Source: DTSX01 sp964633465
GTDB lineage: Bacteria; Pseudomonadota; Gammaproteobacteria; Steroidobacterales; UBA11654
Assembly (NCBI GenBank): GCA_964633465.1
Contig: CAZWGB010000051.1
Span: 1 to 9,113, forward strand
DNA length: 9,113 nt
Reading direction: 5' to 3'
A program made the translations under genes and the position numbers. Shown piece by piece: positions 1 to 5,802 of the stretch; position 1 is the first letter of the stretch, and each line of letters starts with the position of its first letter. The notes below the pieces were generated by a model. The model saw only the letters and a list, made by a program, of their open reading frames with translations. It was not told where the DNA came from and ran no database searches.

Positions 1-1056
1 GATCAAATTGTCGAAGAATGGCAAAAACGATTTAACAAACTATTTGGTATGAAAACATCTGGCTCAGGAAAGCAAAGAAAAAAACCACCTATTCTTCTAA
101 TAGGGACGATGATCCTTTTTATATGGGTGCTTTCAGGATTGTATCAAATTGATGATTCCGAACGTGGGGTTGTGCTTCGATTTGGGAACAATACACAAAC
201 CACAATGCCTGGTTTGCGATGGCACATTCCCTGGCCTATTGAATCGGTTGAAGTGGTTAACGTAAATGTAGTCAATCGATTTAAACAACAAACCACGATG
301 TTGACTTCCGATGAAAATATTGTTGTTGTTGACTTGGTTGTTCAGTATCGGAAAACAAATCCAGTTGATTACCTTTTCAATGTAAGAGATGCAGATGAAA
401 CTCTCAGCGAAGTTAGTGAGAGTGCCATCCGTGAAGTTGCAGGCAAAAGCGATCTCGATTATTTATTGACCGAAGGTAGAACAGAAACGGCTATCCAAAC
501 CCAAGATTTGATTCAAAAAACACTGGATGATTATGGTACTGGTATAGTTGTGACAAAAGTAAATCTCCAGGATGCTAATTTTCCCTTACAGGTTGAAGAC
601 GCAGTCCAAGATGCAATCAAGGCAAGAGAAGATAAGGAAAGACTTGCTTTTGAAGCAGAAGCTTATGCCAATGATGTTGTCCCTAGAGCGCGGGGTGATG
701 CCGCCAGAATGATACAAGAAGCGGAAGCTTATAAACAGCGAGTCATTGCAGACTCAGAAGGTGAGGCAGCACGATTTGAAAAATTATTGGTTGAATACCA
801 AAAAGCCCCCCAAGTGACTCGGGAGCGACTCTATATAGAAGCAATTGAAACTGTTTACGGCAACTCCAACAAAGTTCTTTTAGACTCCGAGGCTAGCGGC
901 AATCTAATGTATTTGCCCATAGATAAATTAATAGAGCATGGAAGAAGAGAAGAAGAGAAGACAAATTCTGGAGGAACACCCTTATCCCAGAGTAGTCAAA
1001 ACCAAACAGGAAGGACATCAGAGTCTCCAAGACTTAGGGGGAGGATCAGAGAATGA
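1..1056 (+). CDS. hflK: HflK, FtsH protease modulator (SPFH/band 7 protein), 5'-truncated
   Basis: HflK pairs with HflC in a large inner-membrane assembly that surrounds and modulates the FtsH (HflB) protease. The frame is open from base 1. The 16 codons before the ATG at 49 resemble the conserved cytoplasmic N-terminal stretch of HflK, so the true start lies upstream of the window and the ATG at 49 is internal; 351 residues are visible. One membrane segment spans visible residues 30-49. The SPFH domain follows, with ERGVVLRFG, MLTSDENIV, and a helical coiled-coil part (AREDKERLAFEAEAY, PRARGDA) ending in RERLYIEAIE and NLMYLPIDKL. The last 40 residues are polar, Ser/Gln/Arg-rich and probably disordered. 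Its stop overlaps the hflC start (ATGA), and this gene order is the classical one. Family assignment is very secure; the effect on FtsH is inferred from the family. Confidence 0.96.
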   Translation, partial: DQIVEEWQKRFNKLFGMKTSGSGKQRKKPPILLIGTMILFIWVLSGLYQIDDSERGVVLRFGNNTQTTMPGLRWHIPWPIESVEVVNVNVVNRFKQQTTMLTSDENIVVVDLVVQYRKTNPVDYLFNVRDADETLSEVSESAIREVAGKSDLDYLLTEGRTETAIQTQDLIQKTLDDYGTGIVVTKVNLQDANFPLQVEDAVQDAIKAREDKERLAFEAEAYANDVVPRARGDAARMIQEAEAYKQRVIADSEGEAARFEKLLVEYQKAPQVTRERLYIEAIETVYGNSNKVLLDSEASGNLMYLPIDKLIEHGRREEEKTNSGGTPLSQSSQNQTGRTSESPRLRGRIRE

Positions 1057-1916
1057 AGAACATCTTGACTATCATTGTCGTCGGTCTAGCTGTGGTGCTA
1101 CTCAACAGTATCTTCACGGTGGATGAGAGAGAACTAGCACTTAAGTTCAGGTTTGGTGAAGTGATACAAACGGGCTATGAGCCAGGGTTGCACTTTAAAG
1201 TTCCTTTTGTCAATAATGTAGAAAAGTATCCCAAGCGGATTCTTACCATCAACAATCCTCAAGAATTATTTTTGACATTAGAAAAGAAGAATTTGTATGT
1301 CGATTTCTTCATCAAATGGAAAATCAATGATGTACAACAGTATTATCGTGCAACAGGTGGTGATGAATTGGTGGCAGCACAGCGATTGTTGGAAACCGTT
1401 AAAGATGGTGTTCGTTCTGAATTTGCTAAACGAACGGTTATTGAAGTGGTTTCAGAAGAGAGGAGAGACATCATGGGTGATATGCTCGAACGTGCAGCTC
1501 AAAACGCAATAACTCTAGGTATTGAACTGATTGATGTTCGAGTTAAAAAAATTGAGCTCTCAGACGAGGTCAGTGAATCGGTATACAATCGGATGCGACA
1601 AGAAAGAGCAAGGTTCGCATCTGAATTGAGAGCAGAAGGTGCAGAAAATGCTGAAATCATCAGAGCCTCAGCTGATAGAGATGTGACTGTTATAGTGGCA
1701 AACGCATATAAAGATTCTGAGATCATCAAGGGTGAAGGTGACGCAAGACAGACCGAGATTTATGCCAGTGCGTTCGAACAAGATAGTGAATTTTATTCTT
1801 TTACCAGGAGCATAGAAGCCTATAAGAGATCAGTCGGAACCGGAAATGATATTCTGGTTTTAGATGCCAAGGGAGATTTCTTTAAGTATCTGAATCAGTC
1901 CACCGACTCTGAATAA
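1053..1916 (+). CDS. hflC: HflC, FtsH protease modulator (SPFH/band 7 protein)
   Basis: HflC is the partner of HflK in the membrane complex that controls access of substrates to FtsH. Residues 4-22 form a single N-terminal membrane anchor. The periplasmic SPFH region follows, with the family signatures YEPGLHFKVPF (42-52), YYRATGG (97-103), a charged helical region with RMRQERARFASELRAEG, and the end motif SFTRSIEAYKRS (249-260). At 287 residues it is shorter than the E. coli protein (334) because it lacks the insertion that E. coli carries near residues 140-190; many other gammaproteobacteria also have the short form. The start is set by the ATGA overlap with hflK and a strong purine-rich site (AGGGGGAGG, about 1036-1043), so translation is probably coupled to hflK. 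Confidence 0.96.
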   Translation: MKNILTIIVVGLAVVLLNSIFTVDERELALKFRFGEVIQTGYEPGLHFKVPFVNNVEKYPKRILTINNPQELFLTLEKKNLYVDFFIKWKINDVQQYYRATGGDELVAAQRLLETVKDGVRSEFAKRTVIEVVSEERRDIMGDMLERAAQNAITLGIELIDVRVKKIELSDEVSESVYNRMRQERARFASELRAEGAENAEIIRASADRDVTVIVANAYKDSEIIKGEGDARQTEIYASAFEQDSEFYSFTRSIEAYKRSVGTGNDILVLDAKGDFFKYLNQSTDSE

Positions 1917-1934
1917 TCTATCAAAAGGACTGAT

Positions 1935-2120
1935 ATGGGCTTAACAGAGTTATTGATTGGTCTGGCCTTTCTCCTAATATTCGAAGGACTTCTACCTTTC
2001 ATCTCCCCACAATTTTTCAAGAAAGCTGTATCACAACTGGAAGATCTGGGTGAAGGTACAGTCAGAGTAATGGGTTTTATTTTGTTAATATCAGGGGCAC
2101 TAATCCTCTATCTTATCTAA
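1935..2120 (+). CDS. yjeT: DUF2065 small inner-membrane protein (YjeT-like)
   Basis: This is a 61-residue protein of the DUF2065 family, which has no established biochemical function. It aligns along its length with E. coli YjeT: an N-terminal hydrophobic helix (about 5-22) running into the EGL-x-P signature (FEGLLPFISP), a short amphipathic stretch with Phe-Lys-Lys, then a second membrane helix (about 42-60) starting near the Arg-x-MGF turn. It would form a two-helix hairpin in the membrane. An AAAGGA ribosome site at 1924-1929 sits 5 bases before the ATG. It lies 18 bases after hflC and 14 bases before purA, the same position as in E. coli, so it is probably co-transcribed with hflKC. A link to HflKC or FtsH is only a guess from context. 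Confidence 0.9.
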   Translation: MGLTELLIGLAFLLIFEGLLPFISPQFFKKAVSQLEDLGEGTVRVMGFILLISGALILYLI

Positions 2121-2123
2121 AAA

Positions 2124-2137
2124 AAGGATAAATATTG
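2124..2137 (+). promoter_or_regulatory. Ribosome binding site and TTG start of purA
   Basis: AAGGA at 2124-2128 lies 6 bases before the TTG at 2135-2137. The TTG is the only start that keeps the conserved PurA N-terminus (SNSIIVIGAQWGDEGKGK) directly after the initiator, as in other PurA proteins. No ATG or GTG lies in frame nearby. A TTG start may hold down translation of this gene, but that is inference. Confidence 0.75.
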
Positions 2138-3427
2138 TCAAACTCAATCATCGTAATTGGCGCTCAATGGGGTGATGAAGGTAAAGGCAAGATCATCGAC
2201 CTTCTAACCAGACAGAGCAATGCTGTTGTTAGGTTTCAGGGAGGCCACAATGCCGGTCATACTTTAGTGATTGAAGGCGATGAAACAATTCTTCATCTCA
2301 TACCCTCAGGTATTTTTAATGATGTTGATTGCATCATAGCCAATGGTGTGGTGTTGCATCTCCCAACTTTATTCGACGAAATAACTTTACTGCAAAAGAA
2401 GGGAGCGAACATAGATCATAAGTTACACATCAGTAAATTATGTCCATTAATTTTTCCGAGTCACATAGCTCTGGATAATGCCAAAGAAAAAGCGCTTGGA
2501 TCCAAAGCAATTGGAACTACCGGTCGTGGAATAGGCCCTGCTTATGAAGATAAAGTAGCTAGAAGAGCTATTCATTTATCCGATATTTTTCATCCAGAAC
2601 AATTTCTAGAGAAACTTCATGTTTTGATGGAATATCACAACTTCTTGTTGGTCAATTACTACAGTACAAAATCTTTGGATACTCAGGCTGTAGGTGATGA
2701 ATGGTTGTCTTACGCTGACAAAGTGAAACCATACATTAAAGATACAACTGAATTTTTAAATGCAATCAATAATTCCGATACAAACATTCTATTTGAAGGG
2801 GCACAGGGAACAATGCTCGATATTGATCATGGAACATATCCATACGTTACCTCCTCAAATACAGTTGCAGGAGCAGCATCAGTTGGCACAGGACTTGGAC
2901 CAAGAGATTTTAACCATGTTCTCGGCATCATAAAAGCATACACAACACGGGTGGGTTCGGGGCCTTTTCCTACGGAGATAAAAGACGAAAATGGCGAACA
3001 CTTAAGTAGAGTTGGCGTTGAATTCGGTGCGACGACTGGTAGGCCAAGAAGGTGTGGATGGTTGGATGCAGTGGCAGTAAAGAAATCAATCATCAACAAC
3101 AGTATTTCACATTTTTGTCTTACAAAATTAGATGTTCTAGATGGGCTCGAAAAAATATCCATTGCTGTTGAGTATGATTTTAACGGTGAAGTTCTTTCTT
3201 CATCCACTTCCATGTCCAGCAAGGAGTTACAAGAATGTAAACCCATCTATAGAGAATTTAAGGGTTGGAGCCAACCAACATCTGGTATTAGAGATTTTCA
3301 AGATTTACCCATAGAAGCTAGAGATTATGTTCATGCTATTGAATCTATCTTGGCTAAGAAAATTATCCTCATCTCCACAGGCCCTGATAGGGAAGACAAC
3401 ATAGTTATAGAAGACTTGTTTGTTTAA
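2135..3427 (+). CDS. purA: Adenylosuccinate synthetase
   Basis: PurA joins IMP and aspartate using GTP to give adenylosuccinate, the first committed step from IMP to AMP, in the cytoplasm. The 430-residue product matches the usual length (E. coli 432) and carries all the family motifs: the GTP-binding loop QWGDEGKGK (11-19) with catalytic Asp14, GGHNAGHT (36-43) with catalytic His42, TTGRGIGPAYEDK (128-140) for IMP binding, GAQGTMLDIDHGTYPYVTSSN (222-242), VGSGPFPTE (273-281), the aspartate loop GATTGRPRR (298-306), TKLDVLDGL (330-338, guanine recognition) and STGPDR (414-419). No key residue is missing. Translation starts at TTG. It follows the DUF2065 gene by 14 bases and probably shares its transcript. 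The hisZ gene found at this spot in some gammaproteobacteria is absent. No convincing terminator follows. Confidence 0.98.
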   Translation: MSNSIIVIGAQWGDEGKGKIIDLLTRQSNAVVRFQGGHNAGHTLVIEGDETILHLIPSGIFNDVDCIIANGVVLHLPTLFDEITLLQKKGANIDHKLHISKLCPLIFPSHIALDNAKEKALGSKAIGTTGRGIGPAYEDKVARRAIHLSDIFHPEQFLEKLHVLMEYHNFLLVNYYSTKSLDTQAVGDEWLSYADKVKPYIKDTTEFLNAINNSDTNILFEGAQGTMLDIDHGTYPYVTSSNTVAGAASVGTGLGPRDFNHVLGIIKAYTTRVGSGPFPTEIKDENGEHLSRVGVEFGATTGRPRRCGWLDAVAVKKSIINNSISHFCLTKLDVLDGLEKISIAVEYDFNGEVLSSSTSMSSKELQECKPIYREFKGWSQPTSGIRDFQDLPIEARDYVHAIESILAKKIILISTGPDREDNIVIEDLFV

Positions 3428-3465
3428 TCCAAACAACTCTCTCTATTTTATAACATTTTGCAATA

Positions 3466-3549
3466 TGCCGAGGAGAGGACTTGAACCTCCACGGGGTTTC
3501 CCCCACTGGCTTCTGAGGCCAGCGCGTCTACCAATTCCGCCACCTCGGC
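3466..3549 (-). tRNA. tRNA-Leu (anticodon CAG), CCA not encoded
   Basis: Read on the minus strand from 3549 to 3466, the 84-base gene folds as a class II tRNA. The acceptor 5' strand GCCGAGG pairs perfectly with CCTCGGC, followed by discriminator A73. The D arm contains GGAATTGGTAGACGC. The anticodon stem CTGGC/GCCAG holds the loop CTCAGAA, giving anticodon CAG for CUG codons. A long variable arm (GGGG-AAA-CCCC) and the T arm GGAGG-TTCAAGT-CCTCT complete it. The long variable arm and A73 are leucine identity features. The bases after A73 are TAT, so the 3' CCA must be added by the nucleotidyltransferase. The gene lies head-on to the surrounding purA and rlmB genes. Confidence 0.96.
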
Positions 3550-3557
3550 TAAAAAGA

Positions 3558-3563
3558 TATAAT
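3558..3563 (+). promoter_or_regulatory. Candidate -10 box for rlmB
   Basis: A perfect TATAAT lies at 3558-3563. The -35 position 17 bases upstream falls inside the tRNA gene and is poor (TTCCGC). If used, transcription would begin near 3570, downstream of the ATG at 3566. This would favour the ATG at 3599 as the rlmB start. It could be fortuitous in AT-rich sequence. Confidence 0.35.
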
Positions 3564-3565
3564 CA

Positions 3566-3593
3566 ATGATAAATGATTTATTCCCTCTACCAA
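3566..3593 (-). promoter_or_regulatory. Candidate promoter of tRNA-Leu
   Basis: On the minus strand TTGGTA (3593-3588) and TATCAT (3571-3566) are separated by 16 bases. They would start transcription about 10 bases before the mature tRNA 5' end at 3549. Placement and spacing fit a sigma-70 promoter, though each box has mismatches. It overlaps the candidate 5' end of rlmB on the other strand. Confidence 0.4.
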
Positions 3594-3598
3594 AACCT

Positions 3599-4348
3599 AT
3601 GAATGAAAAAGTATACATATATGGAATTAACGCTGTTTTTGATGTTCTCAAGCACAGGCCAGAGCAGCTTATTGAAGTTTGGCTAAAGGATGGTGTTTCC
3701 AATAAAAGATTCAATAAGTTGATTGACTTAATTCAGCAACATCAGATTTCACTGACCCGTGTATCTGGACAAAAGGTTGAGCAGATCTCAGGTACACCGA
3801 AGCATCAGGGGATTGTGGCAGCGGTAAAACAACTGGAACATCTAGACTCAAAGTCTGCATTAAACTTTATAAAAAAAATTAACACACCCTTGATTTTAAT
3901 TTTAGATGGATTACAAGATCCAAGAAATGTTGGTGCTTGTTTGAGAACGGCCAATGCATCAGGTGTCGATTTAATAGTGGCTCCAAGGAGTAGAGCTGTC
4001 ATAAATACACCGGTCGTAAGTAAGGTATCAGCAGGTGCCTCAGCATTAATACCAATTGCAGAAATTCCCAATTTGGTGCGATTTATGAAAGAGCTGAAAC
4101 AATTGGGTATTTGGATATTTGGAACATCCAATCAAGCCGATCTAAATTATTGGGAAGTCGATTACACTTGTCCAATGGCAATTATTGTTGGCTCAGAAGG
4201 CAAAGGTATGAGAGCTCTTACAACTAAGCATTGCGATTATTTGGTTTCAATACCTATGATAGGTCAAATTGAGAGCCTAAATGTTTCAGTAGCTACTGGG
4301 ATTCTCTTGTATGAAGTAATTCGCCAAAGATCTTCTAATTTAGTTTGA
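3599..4348 (+). CDS. rlmB: 23S rRNA (guanosine-2'-O)-methyltransferase RlmB (SpoU/TrmH family)
   Basis: RlmB methylates the ribose of a conserved guanosine (G2251 in E. coli numbering) in the peptidyl-transferase P loop of 23S rRNA, using S-adenosylmethionine. From the ATG at 3599 the protein has 249 residues (E. coli 243). Residues 1-70 form the substrate-binding domain, with YGINAVFDVL at the start. The SPOUT fold carries motif 1 LDGLQDPRNVGACLRTANASG (about 102-122, Asn110 and Arg116), motif 2 VGSEGKGM (197-204) and motif 3 IPMIGQIESLNVSVATG (218-234), the trefoil-knot cofactor site. A longer frame begins at ATG 3566 and adds 11 residues without counterpart in RlmB. Neither start has a good ribosome site. 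I prefer 3599 because it matches family N-termini and lies after the candidate -10 box. rnr and nsrR, which precede rlmB in E. coli, are absent. Confidence 0.95.
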   Translation: MNEKVYIYGINAVFDVLKHRPEQLIEVWLKDGVSNKRFNKLIDLIQQHQISLTRVSGQKVEQISGTPKHQGIVAAVKQLEHLDSKSALNFIKKINTPLILILDGLQDPRNVGACLRTANASGVDLIVAPRSRAVINTPVVSKVSAGASALIPIAEIPNLVRFMKELKQLGIWIFGTSNQADLNYWEVDYTCPMAIIVGSEGKGMRALTTKHCDYLVSIPMIGQIESLNVSVATGILLYEVIRQRSSNLV

Positions 4349-4400
4349 ATAAACTGATGATTTGAAGTAGGATTCCGCTCACATTAAGAATAGTTTAGCT

Positions 4401-4409
4401 TGATATAAT
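4401..4409 (+). promoter_or_regulatory. Extended -10 promoter of the rpsF-rpsR-rplI-dnaB operon
   Basis: TGATATAAT at 4401-4409 matches the extended -10 consensus TGnTATAAT exactly, 51 bases before the rpsF ATG. No good -35 box is visible upstream (ACATTA at 17-base spacing), as is usual for extended -10 promoters. The start would be near 4416, giving a leader of about 45 bases with AAGGTG (4451-4456) as the ribosome site. I could not recognise in this leader the S6:S18-binding structure that autoregulates rpsF in many bacteria. Confidence 0.6.
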
Positions 4410-4460
4410 CCTTGCTGCACTTGATAGAAATAAAGGTAGCTTTAAACCATAAGGTGAATC

Positions 4461-4982
4461 ATGAGACATTACGAAGTAGTACTTCTAGTACATCCCGATC
4501 AGAGTGATCAATTGTCTGATATGTTAAAACGCTATCAAGAATTGGTGACTAAAAATGGAGGCAGCGTCCATAGGGTTGAAGATATCGGGCGACTTCAATT
4601 GGCCTACACAATCAAAGATATGCATAAGGCTCATTACGTCCTTATGAATCTCGAATGTGACAGTAAAACCTTATCAGAAATTGAATCCTCATTTGAATTC
4701 AATGATTCCATTATGAGGCACTTGGTTGTCAGAATGGCAAATGCTGAAACGAGCCCATCCAAACTTTTCATATTGCATGGTAAAGATAAAGAGGGAAAAC
4801 AAGTTGATAATAAAGTAAAGGATAAGGACGGTAAGACCGAGCAAGAGGAGGTGAAAGTAACTGAAGATAACGATAAAGATACCAATAAAGATTTGGATGT
4901 TAAATCTGAGACCGATTTGAGCGAGTCAGATATCCAGGCATCTGCAACGCAAAAAGAGGAAGATGATGATGAAAAGGTTTAA
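4461..4982 (+). CDS. rpsF: 30S ribosomal protein S6 with long charged C-terminal tail
   Basis: S6 binds the central domain of 16S rRNA as a dimer with S18, in the platform of the small subunit. Residues 1-100 align closely with E. coli S6: MRHYEVVLLVHPDQS at the start, GRLQLAY (43-49), KAHYVLMN (56-63) and FEFNDSIMRHLVVRM (78-92). The whole protein is 173 residues against 131-135 in E. coli. The extra part, about 101-173, has by my count 24 acidic residues and 14 lysines, almost no hydrophobic or aromatic residues, and looks disordered. It ends in Lys-Val, not in the Glu-Glu to which RimK adds glutamates in E. coli. The gene is the first of its unit and overlaps rpsR by 20 bases in another frame. 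priB, between rpsF and rpsR in enterobacteria, is absent. Confidence 0.97.
   Translation: MRHYEVVLLVHPDQSDQLSDMLKRYQELVTKNGGSVHRVEDIGRLQLAYTIKDMHKAHYVLMNLECDSKTLSEIESSFEFNDSIMRHLVVRMANAETSPSKLFILHGKDKEGKQVDNKVKDKDGKTEQEEVKVTEDNDKDTNKDLDVKSETDLSESDIQASATQKEEDDDEKV
4956..4971 (+). promoter_or_regulatory. rpsR ribosome site with three consecutive ATG codons
   Basis: GAGGAAG (4956-4962) is followed at once by ATGATGATG (4963-4971), all in the rpsR frame. Measured from the last G of GAGG, the spacing is 3, 6 and 9 bases to the three ATGs, so 4966 or 4969 is better placed than 4963. The site lies wholly inside the rpsF coding region, in codons for its acidic tail. Confidence 0.6.
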
Positions 4983-5235
4983 AAGCAATAAAAAATTTAA
5001 AAGAAAAAGAATTGTTAAACGCAATACTAATAAGTTCTGTCGATTTACAGCCGAAGGAATTGATCAGATTGACTATAAAGATATTGATACTTTGAAGAAA
5101 TATATTACTGAAGCTGGAAAAATTATTCCAAGCAGGGTTACTGGGACAAAAAGCCATTATCAGAAGCAATTAGCGACAGCAATCAAGCGCGCTAGGTTTT
5201 TGGCATTACTGCCTTATACAGACAAACATTCTTAA
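4963..5235 (+). CDS. rpsR: 30S ribosomal protein S18 with basic N-terminal extension
   Basis: S18 forms a heterodimer with S6 and binds the central domain of 16S rRNA. The conserved core is complete: KFCRFTAEGIDQIDYKD (24-40), YITEAGKIIPSRVTGT (48-63), YQKQLATAIKRARFLALLPYTD (66-87). The protein has 90 residues from the first ATG (88 from the third, which has better ribosome-site spacing), compared with 75 in E. coli. The excess is at the N-terminus, where about 15 additional residues, mostly Lys and Arg (KRFKSNKKFKRKRIVKRN), precede the normal start of homology. No later standard start codon lies in frame before KFCRF, so the extension appears real. The gene overlaps the end of rpsF by 20 bases, favouring coupled synthesis of the two partners. 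rplI follows after 27 bases. Confidence 0.97.
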   Translation: MMMKRFKSNKKFKRKRIVKRNTNKFCRFTAEGIDQIDYKDIDTLKKYITEAGKIIPSRVTGTKSHYQKQLATAIKRARFLALLPYTDKHS

Positions 5236-5262
5236 TACACAATTAATTTTTCTGGAAAATAA

Positions 5263-5802
5263 ATGGAAGTAATTCTAAAAGAAACGATTACAAACCTTGG
5301 TGAAATAGGTGACGTAGTCACAGTTAAACCTGGTTATGGAAGAAATTATCTTATTCCAACTGGGAGAGCTGCTTATGCTACACCTGATAATTTGAGAATT
5401 TTAAGTCAAGAGAAAGAAGCACTTGAGCGCAAACAACAAGCAGAAAAAGAATTAATAGCAACTCGTTCCAAGGAATTTGAAAATTTAAGATTAACCATTG
5501 AAGCAAATGTCACAGAACAGGGCAATCTTTACGGTTCTATTGGTACCATCGACATCGTCAATAGCGCTAAGAATATAGGAAAAGAAATTGAAAGAAGCGA
5601 GGTTAATCTTCCAGATGGTCCCATCAAATCAATTGGAGAACACGAGGTTAAACTGATTTTTCACCCAGAAATTCAAGTGACAATTCTGGTAAATGTCGTA
5701 GGAGGCGAAGTCGCCATTAAAAATACTTTGGATTTAGAAGAAGAAATCGATAATATCGAGGAAGAAAATAAAAACGAAGAAATTATCGAAGAATCACAAT
5801 AA
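5263..5802 (+). CDS. rplI: 50S ribosomal protein L9 with acidic C-terminal tail
   Basis: L9 binds 23S rRNA near the base of the L1 stalk and reaches outward on a long helix; it helps keep reading frame and limits slippage. The N-terminal rRNA-binding domain shows the signature GEIGDVVTVKPGYGRNYLIPTGRA (13-36). The connecting helix is about 41-75, and the C-terminal domain holds GNLYGSIGTIDI (87-98) and GEHEVKLIFHPEI (125-137), ending at VNVVGGE (143-149). The E. coli protein stops about here (149 residues). This one continues to 179 with a tail of 12 Asp/Glu and 2 Lys by my count. The ribosome site is weak (TGGA, 5253-5256). The TAA stop directly abuts the dnaB ATG (TAAATG), pointing to one transcript. 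Confidence 0.97.
   Translation: MEVILKETITNLGEIGDVVTVKPGYGRNYLIPTGRAAYATPDNLRILSQEKEALERKQQAEKELIATRSKEFENLRLTIEANVTEQGNLYGSIGTIDIVNSAKNIGKEIERSEVNLPDGPIKSIGEHEVKLIFHPEIQVTILVNVVGGEVAIKNTLDLEEEIDNIEEENKNEEIIEESQ

Noticed and set aside
49..51. ATG at 49 as the true start of hflK
   Set aside because: The frame is open to base 1, and the residues before the ATG resemble the conserved HflK N-terminal region; the gene is cut by the window edge.
2827..3246. 139-codon minus-strand open frame inside purA
   Set aside because: Shadow of a strongly conserved coding region; no recognisable protein features.
3420..3436. TTGTTT/AAACAA hairpin at the end of purA as a terminator
   Set aside because: Only 6 AT-rich pairs with no following T run; too weak to call.
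3448..3714. 88-codon minus-strand open frame across the tRNA-Leu
   Set aside because: It contains the tRNA sequence itself and part of rlmB in antisense; not a credible protein.
4349..4460. S6:S18-binding leader structure upstream of rpsF
   Set aside because: I could not find the expected paired element with a CCG bulge in the predicted leader; the one CCG (about 4375) lies upstream of the candidate promoter.
4951..4982. Programmed frameshift joining rpsF and rpsR
   Set aside because: The A-run before the overlap does not form a slippery heptamer in the rpsF frame, rpsR is in the +1 frame, and a good ribosome site with ATG codons explains rpsR translation.
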